Source: Silene conica (taxonomy: Eukaryota > Streptophyta > Magnoliopsida > Caryophyllales > Caryophyllaceae). Taken from it: a DNA stretch of 64,000 nucleotides. The stretch's first letter is position 1; each line of letters starts with the position of its first letter. The notes beneath the pieces are model-generated. The model did no database searches and was not told the DNA's origin. It worked only from the letters and a program-made list of their open reading frames with translations. Position numbers and translations under genes: made by a program. The stretch lies in contig CM055315.2 of assembly GCA_029255685.2 (NCBI GenBank), positions 71,515,681 through 71,579,680 on the forward strand, read 5' to 3'. This document shows, in pieces, positions 22,817 to 33,173 of this stretch.

Positions 22817-24432
22817 AATTATTCGTGCAGTTTGTCGCCAAGGAAAATAACCTATGGTATCTCGACAGTGGATGCTCAAGACATATGACAGGCGACGTAA
22901 ATCTATTCCAAACCCTTAAACCCTTTGATGGAGGTAAAGTCACATTTGGTGATAACAAAAAGGGAAAGATCATCGGAATTGGTAAGATAGGTATTTCATC
23001 CTCTCATGCTATAAATGATGTATACCTTGTAAGTGGTCTCAAACTCAATCTTATCAGTATATCTCAATTATGTGACAAAGGAAATAAAGTGGTTTTTCAT
23101 TCAGATATATGTCGTATAATCTTAGAAGGCACCAGTAAAGTAATACTTGAAGGTCACAGGATGAAAAATGTTTATATGATTGATTTAAATGTTGTACCTA
23201 CTGATTCTCTATCATGCATGAAAGTTACGTTAGATGATCCATGTCTATGGCACAAGAGATTTGGTCATATTAGCTCACCTATTCTAAGTAAGCTGAAAAG
23301 ATGGGACTAGGTCGAAGGTCTTCCAAAGATCAAATTTGATCAAGAAAAGATGTGTGACACATGTGCACGATGTAAACACGTCAGATCATCCTTTAAGCCA
23401 AAAAGAGTGGTAAGCACAGAACAAGCTCTTGAAATAGTACACATGGATCTATGTGGCCCTATGAAGGTAAGAAGCAGAGGTGGTTCCAGGTACGTTTTCG
23501 TTCTAGTTGATGATTACTCTAGATTTGTTTGGCCAATCTTTCTTCATTCTAAAGACGAAACATTCGATGAATTTGTTAGTATCATGAAACTTGTTCAAAA
23601 CAAGTATAAATCAAACCTAGTAACAATCCGTACTGACCATGGAACTGAGTTCGACAATCATGCCTTTATTGAGTTTTGTAAAACCAATGGTGTTGGACAT
23701 AACTTCTCGGCCCCTAGAACCCCACAATAAAATGGAGTCGTAGAACGAATGAACAGAACCCTAGAAGACATGGCTAGAACAATGCTTCTTTGTAGTGGGC
23801 TACCTAGAAACTTTTGGGCTGAGGCTATAAGTACAGCTTGCTATATTCATAACCGCGCTATGATTAGACCTATCCTTAAAAAGACACCTTATGAACTTCT
23901 TCGAGGTCGTAAACCAAACATATCTCACTTAAGATGTTTTGGTAGTAAATGCTTTGTTCACAATAATGGTAAAAACAGATTAAGCAAATTCGACCCTAGA
24001 AGTGATGAAGCAATCTTTATAGGATATTCAGATCATAGTAAAGCCTACAAAGTTTTTAACAAACGTACTTTATGCATAGAGGAAAGTATTCATGTTATCT
24101 TTGATGAGAATAATGTCTTCGATAAGCCATTACAGGATATAGAGGAAAACCTAGACGAACCTGATTTCAGGTTATCAAGGGAAGATCCTCCTGAAATGGA
24201 AATTGAAGAAGGAGAACCTCAAGGAACTCATGATGAACTCAACTTGGGAGAAAATGGTGCGAGAGATGAAACTACAGTTGATGATACTGTAGATAACTCT
24301 CAAACCAATGACTTGGAACCCAGAGTTACAGCTAATGAAGCTGTAACTTTGAATCAAAACCAAAGGGAAGAGGCCAGAGTTATACCTGACCCTACTATAA
24401 ACCCAGGTTTGGATTCAGGGGGAACAAGTTAA
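22807..24432 (+). pseudogene. Sirevirus Pol, protease and integrase part
   Basis: In the -1 frame relative to gag. WYLDSGCSRHMTG gives the protease site (D-S-G). LNLISISQLCD, LWHKRFGHIS and CDTCARCKH give the end of protease and the HHCC finger. Integrase shows HMDLCGPM, VDDYSRFVW, RTDHGTEF and NGVVERMNRTL, so the D, D, E triad is present. In-frame stops lie at 23308-23310 (TAG), 23728-23730 (TAA, in the normally PQQNG block) and 24430-24432 (TAA). Confidence 0.9.
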
Positions 24433-26072
24433 GATCTCGAGTCAAGTTCAGGCAATGTTAATAATCAATCAAGGAACTGGAGATACAAAGGCTCCCATCC
24501 TTTGGACAATGTCATAGGAAGCCTGACAGATGGAGTTCAGACTCGAAAGAGCTTAAATAACTTCTGCTCATTTTACTCCTTTCTCTCCACCATTGAACCT
24601 TCAAATATCAAGGAAGCTCTTGCAGAACCAGACTGGATAGTTGCCATGCAAGAAGAACTCCAACAATTTGAAAGAAACAAAGTTTGGCATCTTGTTCCTC
24701 GACCTAAGGACAGAACTGTCATTGGAACTAGATGGGTATTCAGAAACAAATTGGATGACACTGGAGTTATTGTGCGAAATAAGGCCAGACTAGTGGTTCA
24801 AGGATACAACCAACAGGAAGGGATCGATTATGACGAAACCTTTGCTCCTATTGCTCGTCTTGAGGCAATAAGACTACTTATTGCATTTGCAGCACACAAG
24901 GGAATGAAGCTTTTTCAGATGGACGTTAAGACTGCGTTTCTTAATGGCTATCTCCAAGAGGAAGTATTTGTTGAACAACTTCCTGGATTTCCTGCAGCAA
25001 ACTCAAGGATCATGTATTCAAATTGGACAAAGCTCTCTATGGCCTGAAACAAGCACCTAGGGCATGGTACGACAAATTATCAAAGTTCCTATTGGAAAGT
25101 GGATTCAAGAGAGGATCTGTGGATAAAACCCTATTTCCTAAAAGCGAAAACTCAGATCTACTAGTCGTTCAGATCTATGTTGACGATATTATTTTTGGCT
25201 CAACTAACAAAAAACTGTGCAAGTACTTCTCTGAGTTGATGACTTCTGAGTTCGAGATGAGTATGATGGGAGAACTAAAGTTCTTCCTTGGACTTCAAAT
25301 ACAACAAACTGAAGAAGGAATCAAGGTTCATCAACAAAAATACGTCAAGGAGTTACTAAAGAAATTTGGGATGGAAACCTCTCATGCAATGCCTACTCCA
25401 ATGGTCACAGATAAGAAGTTAACCAAAGACGAAGATGGTAAGTCTGTAGATGAAACAACTTACCGAGGTATGATTGGCTCACTTCTTTATCTTACAGAAA
25501 GTCGTCCAGATATAATGTTTAGTGTCTGTGTTTGTGCGAGATTCCAATCTGCACCAAAAGAATCACACATGATTGCAGTTAAAAGGATTTTAAGATACCT
25601 AATTGGAACCTCAAAATTATATCTATGGTATCCTATGGACTGTAACTTTAACCTAGTAGGATATTCAGATGCGGATTATGCAGGATGTTCCTTAGACAAA
25701 AAAAGTACCTCCGGACTTGCTACCTTTGTAGGTCCTTGTATTATATCTTGGGGATCCAAGAAACAAAATTCTGTCGCTCTCTCAACTGCTGAAGCAGAAT
25801 ATATTGCAGCCGCACTGGTATGTTCTCAACTCTTATGGTTAAAGCAACAGTTACATGATTATGGTGTTGATGTTGGATGTGTGCCTATATTATGTGATAA
25901 TACGAGTGCAATAATTATATCTAAAAACCCAGCCCAGCACTCGAGGACCAAACATATTGAAATTAGACACCGCTTTCTAAGAGACCATGTTGAAAAGAAA
26001 AATATAAAATTGGAATTTTGTAGTACGGAAAAACAATGGGCAGATATCTTCACTAAACCATTGGCTAGATAA
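24433..26072 (+). pseudogene. Sirevirus Pol, reverse transcriptase and RNase H part
   Basis: From about 24502 the frame reads [46 protein letters not shown] and [12 protein letters not shown] frameshift near 25000 moves the rest ([86 protein letters not shown]) to the next frame, which stays open to 26072. Catalytic residues of reverse transcriptase and RNase H are in place; only the frameshift and the upstream stops spoil it. Confidence 0.9.
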
Positions 26073-26688
26073 CGCTTTGAGACTTTGCGATTGGAAATTG
26101 GTTTAATCGGTGGCACCTAATCAAATCTTAAAAGCAAAAATAACCCAATGATTGACTACGGTTTAGATGAGATTATATGACTGTGTCCGTATACTCCGCT
26201 GCATGTGTATGTATATGTTCGATGATAAATTTTGTGATTATAGTTATATTATATAATTTACATACAAATGTGTGCGCAACCGATCCCAAAATCATATTAC
26301 GTCACATATTAATTTTTATCTCACATATATATTACACATATTACATAATATACATAACAATATACAAATATATATTAACCATATTAACAAAATAAAAGAA
26401 AAAAGAACAAAAACAAACTTACCTCATCAAAACCCTTCCCCAAACCGTGAACCATTGAGCCCCACACCTACCAGCCACGTGTCCCTGCCACAAACCCCAC
26501 CATTATTACCCCAACTAATTACCACTACTTCTACTTACCTCAACCCACTTCATTATTACCTTCCCTAAAAACTCATCACCTCAAATTTACCAAAAATCCA
26601 AAACCTCCATAATTCAACCTCCAAAACCTCCATAAACTCCGATCAAAAACCACCACTCACCACCATCATTCCTCACCGTAAAATCAAA
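26073..26688 (+). other. Spacer between pol and the third frame
   Basis: AT-rich and then C/A-rich non-coding sequence with repeated CCACCA and CATATATATTAC words. It could be a splice or leader region for the third frame, but I cannot show it. Confidence 0.4.
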
Positions 26689-28218
26689 ATGCCTCCCTCT
26701 CGCGCCACACGGTCTCACAACAAGAAACCCACACCCCCTTCCCCAACCCCATCACCACCGCCCTCTCCAACTCCGATAGCTACAGCCGCTCCCACCCCCG
26801 ACCAGAGCAAACGACGCAAACTCAATCGTGTTTCGTCCTCTAATTCTGACGACATGCAAGAACTCGACTCCCAAGTTCCTCGTTCTCTGTTTCCCGAGTA
26901 CTCTGTCGAAGCCACTCGTGCGGGTCTTGAGAAGGTTCGCATGACCAAACAAGAAGGTACGTTAATCGATCGTGTTTTACCTTACGCCATTCATGCGGGT
27001 CGGTTCTATCCTAAGTCGTGGGTCAATGGGTCCAAATCTTTGAGATTCTTTAAAGATTTTCTGACATTTCAACGGTGGGAATACATAAGTGATTTTTCGG
27101 GTTTGTTATTTCCCATCGAGTTGGTTCAATTCTTTGCTTCAGTTAAACCTTGTGATGATGGGATAAGGGGTGTCGTGAATGGTAAGGATATTGTTGTGTC
27201 TAAGTCGGATATTTGTGATATCTTTAAACTTGATCAAGACGGATTAGTTCTTGACCCCAAAAAGGAATGGAATGTAGTTTCTAAAGATCAGAAATTGGTG
27301 ATTAAAAAATACTTTGATGAAGATGCTACTGAGGTCACTCCTTTGCTTACTGTTTCGTTTAACCCAAAATTGAAGTTTTTCTTGAACTTTTTATGGAATA
27401 CCGTGTTACCACGACGGGGTGGTAGGGATAAACTTGCTAGTGTCGAGGCTGTGGTGTTGTTCAGTTGGTTGGAGGGTCAGAAAATCGATTTGGCGTCTCT
27501 AATTTGCCATAAAATCTGTCAAGTTTCGAATGTTCTTGTAAAAGAAAAGTTCTGCTACACCATCGACATTCCATATGGGATGTGGGTATCCGAATTGTTG
27601 CTTAAAAAGGGTGTCATTGATGACTCAAGTTTCGGAATTAAACCAAAGGATCGTATGTGTGATCGGTTGTTAAAATTAATGGGGATTTGCTTTGAAGGGG
27701 TTGATCTTACGTTTGGTAAGAATGTAGGTACGGAACCCACTCCGCATCCATCACCATCTTTCGCGGGTCTTGAAGCCAAGATGGACCAAATTCTTGGTTT
27801 ATGTGAAATAAAGAAAGAGAAGGATGAGGCAGGGGGTAGTTGTGCAAAGAGGGGTCGTGAGTTTGAGGTTGACGTGAAGGAATGGATGGAGAAAGTTGAT
27901 AAACAATTGGTTAAAATTGGCTCGGAAGTTTCTGTTGTCTGCTCGGAGTTGCTAAGTATGAATGATCGTCTATCTTTTCTCGCCTCTCAAGGAGGAGCCA
28001 TGGTACGTGCTCACGGAGTGTTGAGGGAAGATGCATCTCAAGCACTAGAGGCCGTCAAGGCACTCTCTCTCAAAGTGCTCAACTTCGAGATCGCGCTTAA
28101 TGCTCAAGGGAGAAACGTGTCTAGTTGCTTGGATAGGTTGGAGAAGCTTGAGTTTTGTAGCCGACCCGATTACGTGAACCCGTATGCCAAGACTCCGGCC
28201 TCAAGTTCTCGCTCTTGA
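26689..28218 (+). CDS. Intact 509-residue env-position protein of the Sirevirus
   Basis: It lies between pol and the 3' LTR, where many Sireviruses carry an additional 'env-like' frame. ATG 26689 is the first of the open frame. Residues 1-40 are Pro/Ser/Thr-rich, KRRK (41-44) could be a nuclear signal, residues about 65-345 are a compact domain with FPIELVQFFASVK and LKFFLNFLWNTVLPRR, and residues about 365-495 are predicted helical with Glu/Lys-rich heptads. I see no signal peptide and no clear membrane segment, so a true envelope role is not supported by sequence. Such proteins resemble the 'putative plant transposon protein' group. The frame is open although gag-pol is not. Confidence 0.75.
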   Translation: MPPSRATRSHNKKPTPPSPTPSPPPSPTPIATAAPTPDQSKRRKLNRVSSSNSDDMQELDSQVPRSLFPEYSVEATRAGLEKVRMTKQEGTLIDRVLPYAIHAGRFYPKSWVNGSKSLRFFKDFLTFQRWEYISDFSGLLFPIELVQFFASVKPCDDGIRGVVNGKDIVVSKSDICDIFKLDQDGLVLDPKKEWNVVSKDQKLVIKKYFDEDATEVTPLLTVSFNPKLKFFLNFLWNTVLPRRGGRDKLASVEAVVLFSWLEGQKIDLASLICHKICQVSNVLVKEKFCYTIDIPYGMWVSELLLKKGVIDDSSFGIKPKDRMCDRLLKLMGICFEGVDLTFGKNVGTEPTPHPSPSFAGLEAKMDQILGLCEIKKEKDEAGGSCAKRGREFEVDVKEWMEKVDKQLVKIGSEVSVVCSELLSMNDRLSFLASQGGAMVRAHGVLREDASQALEAVKALSLKVLNFEIALNAQGRNVSSCLDRLEKLEFCSRPDYVNPYAKTPASSSRS

Positions 28219-28312
28219 TCATCCATATCCGTCTCTGTTTTTCGAATTTACGTTTGGGTTGTTGTTGTTTTGCTCCAAGTCCGGTGGTGGACTTATAAAC
28301 AATTTAGAATTG

Positions 28313-28542
28313 TGGCCCAATTTCCCTTTCCTGGCCCATTAGGAATCCGAGGCCTTGTCTCTTTTTGCCTCCCTCGGATTTCTTAATCCTAACCGGCCCA
28401 ATTCTCATTCCTGTTTTGATGTGGCCCAAATTACTATTCCTTTTACCTTGGCCCATCTTGTTTGCTTCCTTTTGAAGATCCTTATCACTTAACTATTAGC
28501 CGACCCATTTTCTTAAAACACTATTATTCCTAATTCGGCCCA
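28313..28542 (+). promoter_or_regulatory. Six GGCCCA motifs in one orientation
   Basis: TGGCCCA or CGGCCCA occurs at 28313, 28332, 28394, 28422, 28449 and 28536. GGCCCA/TGGGCC is the site II element bound by plant TCP factors in genes active in dividing cells. Function here is inferred. Confidence 0.45.
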
Positions 28543-28703
28543 TTGGCATAGTATATTCGGATTGGTTGTGTATATTTTGACATTACGTATGTGTTTCTGT
28601 AATATTTTCTATGTTCATCCTTTTAGAATCGTTTATATGCTTGCTTATGTTTCGTCGTATATTATTCTAGTCGTTTCATGTCTTTGTTCTCATCTTTTCG
28701 ATG

Positions 28704-28716
28704 ATGTCAAGAGGGG
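28704..28716 (+). promoter_or_regulatory. Upstream polypurine-like tract of the Sirevirus
   Basis: AAGAGGGGGAAAA lies about 210 bases before the 3' LTR. It resembles the terminal tract at 28911-28924 and could be a second plus-strand start. Confidence 0.5.
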
Positions 28717-28910
28717 GAAAAATGCGACTTAGATTAGAATTTGCCTAAGCTTGCTCCTTGTCGTAATTCATTGTCTCTTAGGGTTCTTAAAGGATATGGG
28801 TTAGATAGAAGTTAGAAATCCTAAGTTAATCTTTACTACATAATGACCATTATTATATTGAGTGGGAACATACACTTAGACACAAAATCTAAGAGAGACT
28901 TGCCATCATC

Positions 28911-28924
28911 AAAAAGGGGGAATT
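28911..28924 (+). promoter_or_regulatory. Polypurine tract of the Sirevirus
   Basis: AAAAAGGGGGAATT directly precedes the 3' LTR. Confidence 0.85.
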
Positions 28925-30416
28925 TGTTGAACCATATATTCAAATATATATATATAGTATATATGTTTATGTTTTGATAATGACAAGTCTAGCTATTTAT
29001 ATATTATATACTCGTATGTATAATCGTGTGCTAAGTGTACAGAACATTAGTAACAAGATCTAATCAATCAAGTATAAAAGATTCAAGCATGTTAGTCAAT
29101 GAATTGACTAAGTCGAAGACTGATAGAAGATCACAAGCGCGCATAATGAGCTAAAGTTATACTTATCAACTATAGCTTTAGTACAAGTTTGGTTCAAGTT
29201 ATAGCTCGTAGCTATAACTCTATATCTATGAAGAAATGATCGAAATATATGTGTTTTGATGAAACGATTGTTTCCAAATTAGTGTCGTGTACAAACTAGT
29301 GTTTAATTGGTATTCTATTCTAAATATGGAATTGTTAATCTTGATAGGATTATATAAAATATCTTTTAGTTAAATAAGGAATAAATAATTGTCTTATGAG
29401 ATAATTATTTATTACTAAAATAAACTAAGGATTTTTATATGATCTTAATTGTCAAATAATATAATCGAAAATATAGTTTGTTACGACTTTGGGAAACGTG
29501 TAACATGTCACGATTACCATAATTCGTATAGGATTAAATTAAGTAAATATTATGTATTTATTTAATATCCTAAACAAACTAAGATTATATTGTGATAATA
29601 TATTTTATTATCTTTGACATAGTTTAGGAAGTTGTTTTAATAAGGATACTAGTTGTTTATTATATAAAGATCTTTCCTAAATATGAATTAGGAAATTGAT
29701 TCCTTATATAATACTTATAGTATATTATTAAATCTTTCCTAAATATATTAAGATTAGGTTTAAGGTAGTATTACTAAAAGACTAGTATTCTAGTTTTAGT
29801 AATATTCCTAAATCATCTAGGGTTTAAATTACCTAGATACATATTCGATATAAATAGACTACCTATGACACACTAAGACACACGAAACACACACACATAT
29901 TCACACAAATCAAGAGAGAGAACCGCCAATCATCTACTTCAATATTCGAGCTTTTCATTGTCATATTCGATTCAAGATTCAAGTGCTCAAGCATTGATCT
30001 TATTCATTCAAGATTGTGACACCAAGAAAACAATGAAGACTTTATCTTATTAACGTAAGATAGAACGAGTATTTAGCGGTACTCATTGTAAGACAAATAT
30101 TTAACGGTATTTGTCGTAGCTAGATATTTAACGGTATCTAGATAGAGTTGTGACTAACATCAAAGTCGCACAAGTAGGGTTGATAAAATTGTAATCCAGA
30201 GTTGGTACTAATTTTATTAATCGAGAATAGTGGACGTAGGTCTCAAAGTGTGAGACTGAACCACTTCAAAAATATTGTGTCTCTCTTTATTATTTGTTCT
30301 ACTCAAAGATCATCATACACCCATACACACATCGAAGAAGATTTAAAAAGAAGGCATACTCAATTCAACCACCCCCCCCCCCCCTTCTTGAGTATATTAC
30401 ATCAATAGACTCTTCA
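28925..30416 (+). repeat. 3' LTR of the Sirevirus-type element
   Basis: A 1,492-bp copy of 18912-20395 with the same palindrome at 29197-29219. It differs by one substitution in the TATA region plus lengths of an AT repeat and of the C run near 30372. Confidence 0.95.
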
Positions 30417-30421
30417 CCGGT

Positions 30422-31321
30422 CTTATTTGTGCCTCAATTGGCTTGTAATTTAATTTCGACCTCTCAGTTGAGTGATGCATTAAACTGTGAATTTATAACC
30501 AATGCTACTTCATGTATTATTCAGGACCGGGCTACGAGGGAGGAGATTGACAATGGTGAGAGGTTGGATGGACTGTATTATCTTCGTGGGGTCGTGGATA
30601 CAACACATGCTGTGGACACTAGCTCGAACTCTTTTACTTTATGGCATAACAGATTGGGGCATCCCTCTAAGAAATTTTTAAATTTCTTCCTTTTTTACGT
30701 ACTAAAGAACTGTCTTTATCACAACCGTGTGAGGTTTGTCATCGTGCTAAACATATTCGTAGCTCTTATCTATTGAGTACCAATAATAATATGAATGCGT
30801 TTGAGATGGTTCATTGTGATTTATGGGGTCCCTATGACGTTCCCTCTACAACGGGTGCCCGTTATTTTCTGACTTTAGTCGATGACTATTCTCGTGGGGT
30901 GTGGATATACTTGCTCAATAACAAAACCGAGGTACCTCAAAAATTTAGGACCTTTATTGCTATGATTAAGCGACAATTTGGGGCCGACATTAAAATTGTG
31001 CACAGTGATAACGGAACAGAGTTTCATCCATTAAAACCGTATTTTCTGGAACAAGGCATTCTTTTTCATTCTTCATGTGTGGGTACCCCACAACAAAACG
31101 GGCGGGTTGAACGAAAACATCAACATATTTTAAATGTTGCTCGAGCCCTACGCTTTCAAGGTGTCCTACCTATTAAATTTTGGGGGGAATGTGCCTTAGC
31201 CGGTGCCTTTCTTATCAATCGCACACCATCCCGGTTATTACATGGTGCTACTCCTTATGAACGACTATATCACAAACAGCCCGCTTTCGAAATGCTCCGT
31301 GTGTTCGGGTCTCTTTGTTTT
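30422..31321 (+). pseudogene. Ale-type element: protease end and integrase
   Basis: After the CCGGT duplication the Ale frame resumes with FVPQLACNLISTSQLSD (protease end) and LWHNRLGHPSKK (first part of the HHCC finger). A one-base frameshift near 30690 moves the rest to another frame: VHCDLWGPYDV, VDDYSRGVWIYLL, VHSDNGTEF and NGRVERKHQHIL give the D, D, E triad, then NRTPSRLLHGATPYE. Copia element C interrupts it at 31322 within the SLCF motif. Confidence 0.92.
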
Positions 31322-32310
31322 TGTGGGGAATATAACATGTATTCGCCCTAAAACATGAAGGATTATAACGAATTTTACAGTTGTGAATTATGGTCATAAG
31401 ATAATTAAAAACATGAAAAGAATACAACCTTTGGTCCTTGTGCTAAAGGCCTAAGAACAGGAATTAAAGCAAATTCTCTCCGATAACTTGCACCCAAGAC
31501 TTGATTGAGAAGATGTCGCGTGTGCTAGAAATACTCTCCAATTGGCTTGCAATATGGAGAGAGCTTTTGTGAGTTTTGATGTGAGATATGAGTTTTGGGA
31601 AAAGAATGTTCTCAAAACCCTAATTCTTGAGATTATGAATTAACCAGTGTCTGACAAAAGGAGAAGGACTCTCCTTTTGTAGCCTCATGGGTCGGCCGAA
31701 CGGTTAGGGTAAGAGTGGGCTTTTTCCACTCTTACCTTATTCCTTTGCGTGATTCGACCCGTTTTGCTAAAAATATAATTCGCGGGTTTTATTTATAAAT
31801 AGCATACATGTTATCAGATATTAATGCAGTCGATGTATTAATAATGGTCTGATAAAATTACGATATTGTATAATTACCCAAATTAATATAACTGTCTATA
31901 TTAATACGCGAATACAATATTTAATTAAATATAACCATTTATATTTAATTTACGAATTAATCATGTAATCCGTATTAGCTAAAATTATTTAATCCGTATT
32001 AAATAATAATCTCAACATCTTATTGACTAATTTAATAGTCAATACCTCTGACTAACTGTTTAGTCGTATCCGGCATAAATGTGACTGTATTTTCATACCT
32101 TCACATCTCTCAAACGTGTCCTATAGGTGTGACGTATAGGGACCACTTGATCACCGCCATCCGTATGACAATAACGTCAAACTTATCTAGCAAGCCAACC
32201 GTTATTGATAAACGTGGATCAACTGATAATAATACTGAAGTATGCCCTTGTCATCCTTTAAGAGATTTAGTAAGTCATTGTACTAACTGTCAAGGACACC
32301 AGCCCCAACA
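31322..32310 (-). repeat. 3' LTR of copia element C
   Basis: The left copy is the 3' LTR because the element is on the minus strand. It is 989 bp long, the same as its partner. Confidence 0.94.
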
Positions 32311-32430
32311 ATCTCGCACTTGTCCGTACAAGGGTATGTGCAATGACGTTATCACACTACATGTGGAGGACACAGGCTCCAACAAACTCCCACTTGTCCG
32401 TGCAAGTGTAGGTGCGATAACCGATTCTCA
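32293..32430 (-). repeat. Duplicated polypurine tract and LTR edge of element C
   Basis: A unit with AGGACAC..., CCAACA and CACTTGTCCG occurs twice, 74 bases apart (about 32293 and 32367). Read on the minus strand each copy holds a purine run and the start of an LTR. The inner copy keeps a better purine run (AAGTGGGAG) than the one at the real LTR edge (AAGTGCGAG). Confidence 0.75.
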
Positions 32431-33173
32431 TATCCTTTTAAAATTTCTCCCACTCAATGTAAGACAATTTGCAAATCCGCAATTGCAAAGGTCGTATCTC
32501 ACAATCGATCTGCATCAAGAGTGGTTTCCCCGACTAGAGAGTAATTTAGCTGATAAAACGAATCTGTATTCGAGCATGGCCATGCATTTCAGTTACTACT
32601 CCTCGAGTGGCCCAGAGAAATGATAAAATCCTGATAAGGGTTTGGATATTTCCCTCAACTCGAATCCTGCAGATGTAAGCGCAGCATGAATAACCCAGAA
32701 AAAATCCTCTTGGCCCCTGTTACGGAAGACCGTGGGAAAGAAACCAAAGTTACCCAAAATCTGCCTTAATCTCAAGAGGCAGTTGAAAGTCAAAAGACTC
32801 GACTCTAAGGAACACTATGAAGGTCCTATCCACGACCTAACACCCAATGTTATAAAACATTTAGGACTCCATAACGTTGTCACGGGGTGTCCTACGAGAT
32901 ATCCGTATAACTCGCCTTTGTGATTGGTCAGTCAGCCGTTTGACTTATGGCTCGTTGAACCCACCATCAACCAACTTCACAAAATGATTACCTGAGTTAT
33001 CAGCTCAAGTGGGTAATCAAGGACTAAAACGATGTAATGTTAATCAGTTTACTTTGTGGTGTTCAAAATTGGCGTACAATTCCACATGAAAAACAAAACA
33101 TTATATATCATAACAATGAGGTTGAATAGAGTACACGAGAAAATGAATTATCACATGAATTCATAAAAGAGTA
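32431..33173 (-). other. 3' untranslated part of element C
   Basis: Between the end of the reading frame and the polypurine tract. No domain was recognised; open frames here are short and lack family signatures. Confidence 0.5.

Larger units (their letters stand above)
18912..30416 (+). mobile_element. Sirevirus-type Ty1/copia element, recent insertion
   Basis: Target duplication CCGGT is perfect (18907-18911 and 30417-30421). LTRs of 1,484 and 1,492 bp start TGTTGAACC and end GACTCTTCA; by eye they differ by one substitution and by length changes in an AT repeat and a C run. It has an initiator-Met primer site, a Gag with coiled coil, a copia pol with the Sirevirus-like YVDDIIFGSTN active site, an additional open frame after pol and an AAAAAGGGGGAA polypurine tract. 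Gag-pol carries several stops and one frameshift, so this copy cannot supply its own proteins. Confidence 0.95.

Noticed and set aside
32081-32623. A 180-codon frame across the LTR edge of element C
   Set aside because: Its first part recurs in the other LTR (39718-39960), it runs antisense to the element and has no domain.
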